This document shows, piece by piece, positions 21,838 through 33,229 of a DNA stretch of 64,000 nt. Origin of the DNA: Cephalopachus bancanus (lineage: Eukaryota > Chordata > Mammalia > Primates > Tarsiidae); assembly GCA_027257055.1 (NCBI GenBank), contig JAPVLO010000182.1:1488001-1552000 (forward strand). The letters run 5' to 3'. The position numbers and the translations under genes were made by a program. The notes under the pieces were generated by a model. The model searched no databases, was not told the origin of the DNA, and was given only the letters and a program-made list of their open reading frames with translations. The stretch's first letter is position 1, and each line of letters opens with the position of its first letter.

Positions 21838-23679
21838 GTAATTTCAAATTATGTTACAAAGATATAGTATTTAAAACTGTATGGTACTGGCATAAAAACA
21901 GACACATAGACCAATGGAACAGAATAGAGAGCCCAGAAATAAATCCATGCATATGTGGCCAGTTAATCTTCAACAAGGGTCCAAGAAAACAAAATTGGGA
22001 AACTATCTCTTCAACAGATAGTTTTGGAAAAACTTGATATCCATATGCAAAACAATTGAAGTTGGACTCTTACACTGTCCACAGAGGTCAACACAAAATG
22101 GATTAAAGGCTTAAACATAAGACCTGGTACTGTAAAAATTTTCAAATGAAACATAGGGAAAAAGCTCCTTGACACTGATCTTCACAATGATTTGTTTTTA
22201 GATATGACAGCTAAAACATGGGTAGCACAGGCAAAACTAAGCAAGTGGGGACTACCTCAAACTAAGAAGTTTTTACACAGCAAAGGAAACAATCATCAAA
22301 ATAAAAGACAACCCTATGGACTTGGAGACAAATTTCCAAACCTTAGATTCCATAAGGGCTTAAGACTCAGAATATATAAGGAACTCACACAACTTAACAG
22401 CAAAATAAAGAAATAATTAACCTGATTAAAAGTGGCCAAATGATCTAAAAAGACATATTTTCATTTTTATTTTAAAGATGTGGGGTACAATTCAGGGTTA
22501 GGTATACAAATGTCCATTATGCAGTTATCCTTGTTGATGAGATGTGCCCTTCCCTCTCCTGGTAGTTTCCCTCAACTGCCAGTCCCACCCCCCTTCCCCC
22601 GGCAGTTTCCCACTACTGCCAATCCCTTTCTTACAGTATTATAATAATTGTTCAAGGTCTGCTTATGAGTGAGGACATATGGTACTCAGTGCTTTGTTTC
22701 TGTGACAGATCACTGAGTAAATTCATCCAAGTTGCTGTGAAGTCCATATGTTTGTCCTTCTTTATGGCTGCATAATATTCCATTGTGTATATGTATCACA
22801 TTTTAAAAAATCCAGTCCAGCTTTGATGGACAACATGATTGGTTCCATGTTTTTGCTATTGTAAATAGAGGTGCAACAAACATGCATGTGCTGGTGTCTT
22901 TTTTGTAGAATGATTTGTGTTCCTCTAGGTATATTCCCAATAAGGGGATTGTTGGGTAAAAAGGCATATTTTCAAAGACACACAAGTAGCCAATAGGCAT
23001 ACAAAAAGGTGCTCAGCATTGGTAATCATCAGGAAAGTGCAAATCAAAATCACACTGAGATGTTACCTAATACTTGATAGAATGGCCATTATCAAAATGG
23101 CAAAAGATAAGTGTTGGTGAGGATGTAGATAAAAGAGATAAATAGAACTACCTTATGATTTAGCAATCTTATTTCTGAGTAGACATTCAAAGGAAATAAA
23201 ATCAGTATTTCAAAGAGATAGCTATACTCCCATGTCCATTGAAGCATTGTTCACAATTGCCAAAAACTAGAATCAAACTAACTATCCATTGATGGATGAA
23301 TGGATAGATAAGTGTTTTATATATACAGATATACATACACAATTATTGTCTTATAAAAGAAATTATTCCTGTCATTTGTGATAATATGGATGAACCTAGA
23401 AGACATTATGCTAAGTGAAATAATCCAGATACAGAATAATAAATGCAGCATAATCCTACTTATGTGTGGGATCTAAAAACAAATTTATAGAAGAATAGAG
23501 TAGAATTGTGGTTCCCAGAGATGGTGGTGGGGGAGGGGTAGGGAGATGTTGACCAAAACATACTAAGTTTTAATTATGCAGAATGAATAAGTTTTAGAGA
23601 CCTAATGTATGGCATGGTGACTATAATTAATAAAATTGTGCTAATTGGCAATACACTAGGAGAGTAGCTCTTAAGAGAT
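21838..23679 (+). pseudogene. L1-E ORF2 C-terminal third and 3' UTR, interrupted
   Basis: Begins at [20 protein letters not shown], the widely conserved ORF2 stretch downstream of the RT domain, and continues with WDLGDKFPNL-type and 'LTQLNSKIK' text. It then enters the 3' UTR, including GTGGTTCCCAGAGATGGTGGTGG. The copy contains a 493-bp younger L1 insertion and many stops. Confidence 0.8.
22464..22956 (-). mobile_element. Young-type L1 3' end (5' truncated), inserted in L1-E
   Basis: Antisense L1 3' UTR and ORF2 tail (TGTGGGGTACAATTCAGGGT onward), flanked by 18-bp duplications with one mismatch, TAAAAAGACATATTTTCA (22446-22463) and TAAAAAGGCATATTTTCA (22957-22974). Confidence 0.95.
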
Positions 23680-23689
23680 ACTGATACCT

Positions 23690-26600
23690 ACAAAACACTC
23701 CACCCAATGACCACAGAATATACATTCTACTCATCACCACATGGAACATACCCTAAGATCGACCACATCCTTGACCATAAATCAAGCATAAACAAATTCC
23801 ATAAGGCTGAAATTATGCCATGCACCTTCTCAGACCAGAGTGGAATAAAAACGAATGTCAACACCAACAAGTTTCTCCCAAAACCTAAAAAGATGTGGAC
23901 ACTAAACAGCATGATGCTAAGCAACTCCTGGGTCAACATGGAAATCAAACCAGAGATTAAAAGATACCTGGAAGCATATGAAAATGAAGAAACATCTTAA
24001 CAAAATCTCTGGGATACCATAAAAGCAGTATTAAGAGGGGAATTCATATCTCTACAAACGCACATGAAGAAAATGGAAAGATCACAAATTAACACACTAA
24101 CAAGTCACCTAAGGAAGCAGGAAAAGCCAGACCATCAAAACCCTAACTTTAGCAGAAGAATCCAGATCACCAAAATAAAAGCCCAAATCTGGGACATAGA
24201 AGACAAAAAGATAACACACACACACACAAAAATGAATGAAACAAAAAACTGGTTCTTTGAAAGGATAAACAAGATTGATGGTCCCCTAGCTAGACTGACC
24301 AAGGAAAAGAGAGAAAAACCCAACAGACACAGTAAGAAACAAAAGATGAAGTCATAGCTGACCCTCAAGAAATAGAAAAGATTATCAGAGACTATGATGT
24401 ACACTTGTATAGAAACAAACTTGAAAACCTAAAGGAAATGGAGGACTTTCTGACATCACACAACCTGCCTCGGTTGAAACAAGAAAAAATAGAGACCATA
24501 AATAGACCAATAACAATCCATGAAATTGACTATGTCATTAGAAAACTACCTACAAAAAAGCCCTGGATCAGATGGCTCTCCGGCAGAATTCTACAAAACA
24601 TACAAGAGGAACTGATACCAATCCTATTCAAAGTATTCCAGGCAATTGAGAAAGATGGAACTCTCCCCAAATCATTTTATGAAGCTAACATCGCATTGAT
24701 ACCCAAGCCGGGTAAAGACCCAATGAAGAAAGAGAACTACAGGCCAATATCCTTGATGAACATAGATGCTAAAATTCTCAACAAGGTCCTAGCAAACTGG
24801 ATTCAACAACACATCTCAAAAATCATCCACCATGATCAAGTAGACCTCATCCCCAGGATGCAAGACTGGTTCAACATTCGTAAGACCATAAACATAATTA
24901 AATACATCAACAGACATAAAAACAAAAACCACATGATTATATCATTAGATGCAGAAAAAGCTTTTTATAAAATCCAGCAGCCTTCCTTGATAACAACCCT
25001 CGAATATCTAGGCATAGATGGAACATATCTCAAAATAGTAAGAACCATCTATGAGAAACCCACAGCCAGCATACTGCTAAGCAGACAGAAATTGAAACCA
25101 TTTCCCCTGAAAACTGGAACAAGACAAGGATGCCCACTCTCACCCTTCCTGTTCGACATAGTTTTGGAAGTCCTAGCTAGAACAATCAGAGAAGAGAAGG
25201 CAATCAGGTGTATCCATATAGGAAAAGAGGAAGTCAAGTTATCTCTCTTTGCAGGCAACATGATTCTATCGCTTGAAGATCCAAGAGAATCTGTCAAAAA
25301 CCTCCTTGCACTGATAAAGGACTTTGGGAAAGTCTCAGGGTATAAAATAAATGTGCAAAAGACAATCGTATTTCTATACACCAAGAATAAACAAACAGAA
25401 ACCCAAATTAAAGGCACAATTCCATTCACAATAGCCACAAAAAAAGAAAAGAAAAGATACCCTGGCATCTTCCTAACCAGAGAAGTGAAATACCCATACA
25501 ATGAAACTACAAAACACTGCTCAAAGAAATCCAAGATGACACAAGCAAGTGGAAAAATATTCCATGCTCATGGCTTGGAAGAATCAATGTTGTTAAGATG
25601 TCCATTCTACCTAAGGCAATCTACAGATTTAACACAATACCCATCAAATTCCCAGCAACATTCTTCTCAGATCTAGAAAAGACAATACAGGAATTCATAT
25701 GGAAACATAAATGACCAAGAATAGCCAAAATAATCCTCAGGGAAAAAAAATGCAGGAGGTATCACACTTCCAGACTTTAATCTTTATTATGAAGTTACAA
25801 TAATCAAAACAGCCTGGTATTGGTACAAGAACAGGCATATAGACCAATGGAATAGAATTGAGATTCCAGAAGCAAAACTTCAATTTCTCAACCAATTCAT
25901 CTTTGACAAAGCCTCCACCACCAACCACTGGGGAGATGAGAACCTAGTCAGTAAATGGTGTTGGGAAAACGGAGTGACCACATGCAGAAGATTGAAACAG
26001 GACCCCTACCTATCCCCACACACAAAAATTAACTCTAAATGAATCAGAGACCTAAATGTAAAACCTCAAAGTATAAAAACCTTGGAAAATTACAGAAGAC
26101 ACCCTTACGGAAGTTGGAACTGGCAACCAATTCCTGATCAAAACCCAAAGTGCCCAGACCATAAGAGATAAGATAGACAAGTGGGACCTCATCAAACTGA
26201 CAAGCATCTGCAAAGCCAAAGAAACCATCAAGAGAGCAGAGAGACAGCCTTCAGACTGGAAAAAAAATATTTGCCAGCTCCATGTCTGACAAAGCTCCAA
26301 CATTTAGTATCTACAAGGAATTCAAACATGCTGAAAAGAAAAAAACAAACAGTTCCACTACAAAGTTGGCAAAAGATATGAATAGACAGTTCTCAAAAGA
26401 AGACAGACACATGAAAAAATGTTCAGCCTCACTAGTCATCAGGGAGATGCAACTTAAAACTACATGAAATACCACCTAACTCCAGTCAGAATAGCCATCA
26501 TCAATAACTCAAAAAATAATAGATGCTGAGAGGATATGGTGAAAAGAGAACACTTCTACACTGCCTGTGGTAGTGTAAACTAGTGCAACCTCTGTGGAAA

Positions 26601-26950
26601 TCATTGTGGCTATTCCTAAAAGATCTACAAATCGATCTTCCATATGACCTCGCCATCCTCCTACTGGGAATATACCTGGTAGAACTCAAATCACTCTATA
26701 AAAAAGATACCTGCACCTGTATGTTTATTGCAGCATTGTTCACAATAGCAAGAATATGGAATCAACCATGCTGCCCATCAAAAGAGGACGATTTTTAAAA
26801 TGTGGTGCATATACACAGTGGAAGAACAGAATCACGAACTTCGCAGCAACCTGGATGGACTTAGAGGGTGTAATACGGAGTGATCTATCACAGAAACAAA
26901 GAACTGAGTGTCACATGTTCTCACTCATAAATGGACCCAGACAACTATTA
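23690..26950 (+). pseudogene. L1-D ORF2 (partial endonuclease, RT and C-terminal region), inactive
   Basis: Holds the longest open frame in the window: 24405-25676, 423 codons of L1 RT. Visible motifs in order are [75 protein letters not shown] and, in place of the catalytic [17 protein letters not shown] at 25245-25284. Both catalytic aspartates are substituted, so polymerase activity is excluded. A stretch of about 19 residues at 24557-24613 is read out of frame between a +1 and a -1 change. The endonuclease is 5' truncated, with a stop after AYENEETS. This is not a host gene. Confidence 0.93.
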
Positions 26951-26990
26951 TAATACTATAAGAAAAGGATTGACAGTAGTGGGAAAGTGA

Positions 26991-27014
26991 AGGGGGGGTG
27001 GGGAGGGGGGGCGG
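26991..27014 (+). other. G-rich polypurine tract in L1-D 3' UTR
   Basis: Four G-runs (7, 4, 7 and 3 Gs) separated by one or two bases form a textbook G-quadruplex candidate on the L1 sense strand. Primate L1 3' UTRs are known for such a tract. Confidence 0.75.
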
Positions 27015-27309
27015 GAAAGTGGGATTGATAGTAGTTGAAATCTGCCTGGGGAAGCGGGACACACCTCAGCAACAAGGATATCTGCGTAATGAATATTTTT
27101 ATACCTAACCTTGAATTGTACCCCACAATTTTAAAATAAAATGATTTAAAAGTTAAAAAAAGAGTTCACACTACATACACATGTACAAAGTAATGATGTA
27201 CAGATGGATATGTTTATTAACTTGACTATAGCAATCATTTCATAATGTATATGTATACCAAAATGTTGAATACCTTAAACATTTATAATTTTATTAAAAG
27301 TAAAAAAAT

Positions 27310-27393
27310 TAAAATGCATATTTCCAGACCAATTAATTGAGGATCTCTGGGGGACAAGGCACAACCATAGGTATTTTTGTGAAACAGCATTTT
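27310..27393 (+). repeat. Charlie-like MITE, right half
   Basis: AAAATGCATATTTCCAGACCAATTAATTGAGGATCTCTGGGGGACAAGG, then CATAGGTATTTTTGTGAAACAGC, follows the Charlie MITE order (aaatgcaaattcccagacc ... gaatctctgggggtgg ... tctgtattttaacaag). It continues the left half at 20625-20686 and is itself interrupted by the Alu at 27394. Confidence 0.6.
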
Positions 27394-27674
27394 TTTTTTT
27401 GAGTTGGAGTCTCACTTTGTCACCCAGACTGGAGTGCAGTGGCACATTCCCGGCCATTGCAGCCTTGACCTGCTGGGCTTCAGCTATCCTCTGCTTCAGC
27501 CTTCCAAGTAACTGAAGCTACAGGTGCACACTACTATGCCCGGCTAATTTTTGATTTATTGTAGAGACAAGGTCTTGCCAAGTTGCCCGGGCTGGTCTCA
27601 AACCAGCTCAGGCAATCCACTTGCCTCGGCCTCCCAAAGTGCTGGGATTACAAGCTGAGCCACCTAGCCCAGCT
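27394..27674 (-). repeat. Alu SINE
   Basis: Antisense Alu flanked by perfect 15-bp duplications GTGAAACAGCATTTT (27379-27393 and 27675-27689). Confidence 0.96.
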
Positions 27675-27689
27675 GTGAAACAGCATTTT

Positions 27690-27998
27690 AAACTGAAAAA
27701 AAGATTTTTCAATTCTACATACTACTACTCTGCACCTTATTTTCTTATTTTAAAAACTGCATTAACTTTTTAATGACAAATTATGAACTTGAGACACTTA
27801 GCTTAATACTCTTGACTGCTTACAACCTGGATCCATATTCCATTTCAGTCTCATATTCTAAACTTTTTTAGGTACTCTATGCTCCACCCTAATTGGGCAG
27901 TTCGCCATTCTGTGAATATAATTTGCCTTCCAAGTGGCAAGTCCTCAGTCTCCATCAACCCCTTCTGAAAGATATTAATCAAATGCAATCTCTTTCTT
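27690..27998. other. Unique AT-rich DNA
   Basis: No recognisable gene or repeat. Confidence 0.45.
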
Positions 27999-28009
27999 AA
28001 AAGTTACTC

Positions 28010-29211
28010 CCAACAAAAACCACTGGGGAGAGGAGAACCTATTCAGTAAATGGTGCTGGGAAAATTGGCTGATCAGATGCAGAAGATTGAAACAGTACCC
28101 CTACCTATCACCACACACAAAAATTAACTCTAAATGAATCAAAGATCTAAATGTAAAACCCCAAACTATAGGAATCTTAGAAAGCACAGGAGACACCCTT
28201 ATGGGAATTGGAACTGGGAACCAATTCCTGATCAGAACCCTAAGTGCCTGTACCATAAGAAATAAGATAGACAAGTGGGACCTCATCAAACTGATGAGCT
28301 TCAGCAAAGTAAAAGAAACCATCAAGAGAGTGGGGAGCCCACAGAATGGGAAAATATGTTTGCCAACTGTATATCTGGCAAAGACCTAACATCTAGGATC
28401 TACAAGGAACTCAAATATGCTGAAAGGGAAAAAAAACAAACAGCCCCATTAAAAAGTGGGCAAAAGACATGAACAGACACTTCTCAAAAGAAGATACACG
28501 GGCAGTCAACAGACACATGAAAAAGTGCTCAGCCTCATTAATCATCAGAGAAATGTAAATCAAAACCACCTTGAGAGACGACCTAACCCCTGTAAGAATG
28601 GCCATCATTAATAAAACAAACAACAACAGATGCTGGTGAGAATGCAGAGAAATAGGACCGCTTCTACACTGCTGTTGGGAATGCAAACTAGTGCAACGTC
28701 TTTGGAAGACAGTGTGGTGATTTCTGAAAGAACTAGAAATTGACCTTCCTTTATGACCCAGCAATTCCACTGTTAGGAATATACCCAGAGGAACTAAAAT
28801 CATTCTATAAAAAAGGTAACTGCACACGTATGTTTGTTGCACTTCTATTCACAATAACAAAAACATGGAACCAACCATGCTGCCCATCAAACCTGGACTG
28901 GATTAAAAAAACATGGTACATATACACAGTGGAATATGATGCAGCCATAAAGAAGGACAAACATATGGACTTCGCAGCAAATTGGATGGACTTAGAGTCG
29001 ATCATACTCAGTGATCTATCACAGAAACAGAGTACCATATGTTCTCATTCATAAGCAGATCTTGAACAATTATAATACTATAAGAAAGGGATTGGCAGTT
29101 GAGGGAAACTGCTAGGGGATGGAGGGGCACACCTCATCAACAAGGGTACCTGCATAATCAGTGTTTGTATACCTAACCCTGAATTGTACTCCACATCTTT
29201 ATAATAAGAAA
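28010..29211 (+). mobile_element. L1 3' end, 5' truncated
   Basis: ORF2 C-terminal region and 3' UTR of the young-type L1, ending GAATTGTACTCCACATCTTTATAATAAG. Flanked by perfect 11-bp duplications AAAAGTTACTC (27999-28009 and 29212-29222). Coding fragments such as CTRMFVALLFTITKTWNQPC are ORF2 text with stops and frame changes. Confidence 0.96.
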
Positions 29212-29428
29212 AAAAGTTACTCTCAAATGTTTTTTTCTCTGAATATTCATAGTTCTTCATTCATAATTTTAAATAACACATACTTTTTTGTTTTATGTTT
29301 ATTTGTGTACATGTCTTATCTGTTCTATAAGTTCCTTCAAGGACAGGTAACATGTCTTACACATTTTTTATACCCCAAGATTTCAAGTGTGGTGTCATGG
29401 GCTCAACAACTGTCTCAAAGTGAATTTT

Positions 29429-29713
29429 TTTTTTTTTTGAGTTGGAGTCTCACCCTGTCGCCCAGACTGGAGTGCAGTGGCCGCTCCCGGCCACCACAGC
29501 CTCGACCTGCTGGGCTCCGGCGATCCTTCCTCCTCAGCCTTCCGAGTAGCCGGAATTACAGGCATGCGCTACCACGCCCAGCTGATTTTTTGATTTATTG
29601 TGGAGATGAGGTCTCGCTGCCCAGGCGGGTCTTGAACCCGCGGGCTCAGGCAATCCATTCACCTCAGCCTCCCGAAGGCGCGGGATTACAGGCTGAGCCA
29701 CCAAGCCCAGCTA
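29429..29713 (-). repeat. Alu SINE (lineage-typical form)
   Basis: Flanked by perfect 12-bp duplications AAAGTGAATTTT (29417-29428 and 29714-29725). Little diverged and CpG-rich (CGGCGATCC, CCGCGGGCTC), so relatively young. Confidence 0.97.
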
Positions 29714-29725
29714 AAAGTGAATTTT

Positions 29726-30280
29726 AATGCATGAATAAATGAAAAAAAAATTTTGTACTTATTGAATATGTCATACATTTTGTACAGTGCCCAGAAGACT
29801 TTAGTCATCTCCTTGTCAACAAAATCTAAAGGTCACTTGAGAATAGGGAAATCACATAACTTTACTGAGTCTGAAACTGAATCTTTAAATTATTCCATTA
29901 GGTCTGAATTTGTTCCAGCAATCAGAGTATGAGATGTGGACACTACAGCTCCAAAATCACTTGGTGAGTAATCAAGCAAGAAATATGAAGCTTGATTGCA
30001 TTCTTTTTTCTTCAATTTAAATAAGTATATTAGTACTTAAAGGTAAATAAAATAATTTGAGGGGCCCTGGGACTATTCAAAATGTCTTTCTTATACAACT
30101 ATTAAGGATATCTGAAATTCTACCTCCTTCTTTTGAATGAAGGGAGTATGGACTGTTAAAAGGCAAATATCCTTAGAAAGGAAGATGCCATCTCTCATCT
30201 GGAAGACTAAAACTGCTTCCTAATAGGTCAACTCTCATCCATTTTTGCCTCCTTTTGATTTGCTTTTCAGCAGAATGATT
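29726..30280. other. Unique intergenic DNA
   Basis: No recognisable gene or repeat. Confidence 0.4.
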
Positions 30281-30284
30281 TATT

Positions 30285-30395
30285 AAAATGTAAATTTGAA
30301 GTCATCACTCATTCCAATTAAAACATTTCATCATTTCCTCATTGCTCTAAAGATAAAGGCCACAGTGTAAATATCATGAAGGATGTGGAAGGATG
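30285..30395 (+). repeat. Probable L2 relic
   Basis: GAAGTCATCACTCATTCCAATTAAAACATTTCATC then CTCATTGCTCTAAAGATAAAGGCCACA resembles the L2 stretch (gatcatgtcactcccctgcttaaaaccctcc ... cattgcctacaggataaagtccaaa). Confidence 0.5.
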
Positions 30396-30985
30396 AAGAA
30401 ATGGAGCAGTTACATGCCAATTCTCTGCATTTGCCCTTTTGAATAATATCAGCACAGCAAGAGATTCCAAATGCAGGGGTTCATATATGAATGTTGTAAA
30501 AAAAAAAAATCTTCAAAGTTATTCTACAATGGCTCTAGCATTCTGACAGAGAAAAATTAGACGGCAGAAAGACAGCTGTGAGATCCTGGGGTGCAAGGTC
30601 TAATTTCCAGCCTATTATATGGTCAAACAAAAATTCTTTTCACAATAACAAGTCTAATCACTTCCCTTGCCTGTGTGCTGTTTTTCTATTGCATCCTCTG
30701 TGTGGGAACAGTGACCCACAGAGAAGTTCCTAATACGTCCTGGCTTCGCCTAGGCGATGAAGCTAAAATGTAGTAAAAAAAATAAATAGCTAGAGTTTAA
30801 ACAAAACATTCTCAACAATTTTTTGGTTTCTGGTGGAAGCAGAAGTAGAGCATCGCCAATTATGTAGATACTAATGCTCTACTTCGACAACCATCATGTC
30901 CTGAGAGTCTTTTTAATTCTCTCTCTCTCCATATATAACTAGCAAATTAAATTTATTTGTAAGGTGTTAGTTTTTACCTCTTAAG
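30396..30985. other. Unique DNA containing a 12-bp perfect hairpin
   Basis: No gene or named repeat. The inverted repeat GAAGTAGAGCAT / ATGCTCTACTTC at 30842-30853 and 30874-30885 is the only notable structure. Confidence 0.45.
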
Positions 30986-30989
30986 AGTA

Positions 30990-31960
30990 ATTTCAAATTC
31001 ACAAAAAAGTGGATCAGAAAGTGCAGAGAGTTCTTATACATCCTCTCTAGTTCTTGCACACAGTTACTTATTATTAATAATGTCTGTTAATGTGTTACCT
31101 TTGTTTCAATTGATGAATCAATATTGATACATTATTGCTGGCTAAAGTCCACAGATTACATTAGGGTATTTTATTTTGTATAGTTCTATGAGTTTTAACA
31201 AATGTATGATTCTATGTATCCACTATTACAGCATCACACAAAATAGTTCCTCAGCCCTAAAAATCACCTCTGCTTTACCTATCTACCTATTCATCTTTCC
31301 TTCTCTCCCCCTGCACAGGGATGGTAACCACTGATCTCTCATGTATCATTAGTTTTGCCTTCTTCAGAATGTCATGTAGTTCCATTTCTCTGAAGAACTT
31401 CTTTGAACATTTCTTGCAGGGCATCTCTGTTGGTGACAATTCCCTTCATTTTACTTTCTCTGAGAAAATCTTTATTTCTCCTTCATGTTTGAAAAATAAT
31501 CTCACTGAATATCATATTATAAGTTGGTGGGGTTTTTTTTCTTTCAACATTTTTTATTTCACTCTATTCTCTTCTTGCTTTCATGTTTTGTAAAGAGATG
31601 TCTGATATAATTCCTTTGTCAAAGTGGGTTTTACCTCCTCTGGCTTCTTTCAAGATTTTTAGAAAAGTCTTTTATTTTCTGCAGTTTAAATAAAATATAC
31701 TTAGGAGTAGACATTCTGGTGTCTCTCTTATTTGTTATTCTTTGAGCTTCCTGTATCTGTGGTTTGGGGTTCATTATAAGTTTTGGAAAATTCTTAGCCA
31801 TTATTTTCTCAAACATTTCTTTTGTGTGTCTCCCCCTCCTTTTTTGGTATTCCTATCTCTAAATATATTAAATCAAAATTATTAGAGGATCAGAATTAAT
31901 AGTAATTTTGATAGACTTTTTTTATTTGCCCTCTCTTCCTCCTCCTACTTTTTCTTTCTT
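30990..31960 (-). mobile_element. Ancient L1 relics (L1M/HAL1-like)
   Basis: 30990-31370 matches L1M-type text such as AAAAAAGTGGATCAGAAAGTGCAGAGAGTTC and ATGTATCCACTATTACAGCATCACAC. 31370-31960 matches the antisense of an L1/HAL1 ORF1-region segment (TTCTTGCAGGGCATCTCTGTTGGTGACAATTCCC, GGTGTCTCTCTTATTTGTTATTCTTTGAGCTTCC). Boundaries and exact family are approximate. Confidence 0.65.
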
Positions 31961-31976
31961 GTTATTCATTTTTTTA

Positions 31977-32700
31977 TCACCAGAGAAATGTAAATCAAAA
32001 CCACATTGAGATACCACCTAACCCCTGTAAGAATGACCATCATTAATAAAACAAACAACAACAGATGCTGGCGAAGATGCAGAGAGAAAGGAACGCTTCT
32101 ACACTGCTGGTGGGAATGCAAACTAGTGCAACTTCTTTGGAAGACAGTGTGATGATTTCTGAAAGAACTAGAAATTGGCCTTCCATATGACCCAGCAATT
32201 CCCCTATTGGGAATATACCTGGGGAAACTCAAATTATTCTACAAAAGAGATACCTGCACATGTATGTTTGTTGCAGCTCTGTTCACAATAGCAACGACAT
32301 GGAACAAATCGTGTTGCCCATCGAAGCTGGGCTGGCTTAAAAAAAATGTAGTACATATACACAATGGAATATTATGCAACCATAAAGAAGGACAAACATA
32401 TGAACTTCATAGCAACTTGGACGGATTTAGAGTCGATCATACTCAGAGATCTATCACAGAAACAAAGAACAGAGTACCATATGTTCTCACTCATTAGCGG
32501 ACCTTGAACAATTATCATAATACTATAAGAAAGGCATTGGCAGTAGTGGGAAACTGCCAGGGGAGGGGGAGTGGCATTGGCAATTGAGGGAAACTGCTAG
32601 GGGAGGGAGGGGCACATCTCATCAATAAGGGTACCTGCATAATCAATGTTTGTATACCTAACCCTGAATTGTACCCCACACCTTTAACATAAAATAAAAT
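31977..32700 (+). mobile_element. L1 3' end, 5' truncated
   Basis: Starts at ATCACCAGAGAAATGTAAATC in the ORF2 C-terminal region and ends TTGTACCCCACACCTTTAACATAAAATAAAAT. Its 3' UTR contains an imperfect duplication of the GGCATTGGCAGTAGTGGGAAACTGC / GGCATTGGCAATTGAGGGAAACTGC unit (32535-32620), also present in the copy at 63230. No clear target-site duplication. Confidence 0.9.
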
Positions 32701-33229
32701 AATTTATTTATATACTTATATATATATAAATGTGTGTGCAGGTGTCTTTTTGTAGAACAATTTATGTTCCTCTGGTTATATTCCAGGAGAGGTACTGCTG
32801 GATCATATGGAAAGTCAATTTTTAGTTTTTTTAGGAATCGCCATACTGCCTTCCATAGAGGATGAACTAGCCTGCACTCCCACCAACAGTGTAGAAGCAT
32901 TTCCTTTTCTCTGCAGTCTCGCCAGCATCTATTTTTTTTTTAATTTATTGATGAGGGTCGTCCTTATTAGAGTTAGGTAATATCTCATTATGGTTTTGAT
33001 TTGCATTTCTTTGATGATGAGTGAGGCTAAGCATTTTTAAATTTTATTTCATTTTAATTTTTTATTTTAAATACATGGGGTGCAATTCAGGATTAGGTAA
33101 ACAGATGTTCATTATGCAGATACCCTTTTGATGAGATGTGCTTCCTACCCCTGGCAGTTTCCCACCACTGCCAATTCTTTTCTTATAGTATTATGATAGT
33201 TGTTCCAGGTCCGCTTATGAGTGAGAACA

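Larger units (their letters stand above)
23680..27166 (+). mobile_element. L1-D: 5'-truncated L1 inserted in the L1-E 3' UTR
   Basis: Starts within the endonuclease domain (GATACCTACAAAACACTCC), runs through RT, the C-terminal region and 3' UTR, and ends TTGAATTGTACCCCACAATTTTAAAATAAAATG. L1-E 3'-UTR text resumes at TTCACACTACATACACATG. Only a short TTAAGAG-like duplication is visible. The 3' UTR has a strong G-rich tract at 26991-27014. Confidence 0.9.
20687..27305 (+). mobile_element. L1-E: older L1 with 5' inversion, carrying two younger L1 insertions
   Basis: 20687-21837 is L1 ORF2 in minus orientation. From 21838 to the tail near 27300 it is plus orientation. The two parts meet with a shared stretch of about 25 bases (AATTTGAAGTCAAG... 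near 20720 inverted, TTTCAAATTATGTTACAAAG near 21840 direct). This is the expected product of twin priming, in which a second primer inside the L1 RNA yields an inverted 5' part. Its 3' UTR is split at 23680 by L1-D and resumes at about 27167. A second insertion lies at 22464-22956. Confidence 0.88.

Noticed and set aside
24405..25676. 423-codon open frame as a host gene
   Set aside because: It is L1 reverse transcriptase with [16 protein letters not shown] and a mutated FADD; neighbouring L1 sequence is continuous on both sides.
29161..29727. 188-codon frame on the plus strand
   Set aside because: Chance joining of an L1 tail, unique DNA and an antisense Alu.
31977..33038. Plus L1 tail next to minus L1 as a second twin-priming event
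   Set aside because: Twin priming puts the inverted part on the 5' side of the sense part; here the sense tail with its A-rich end comes first.
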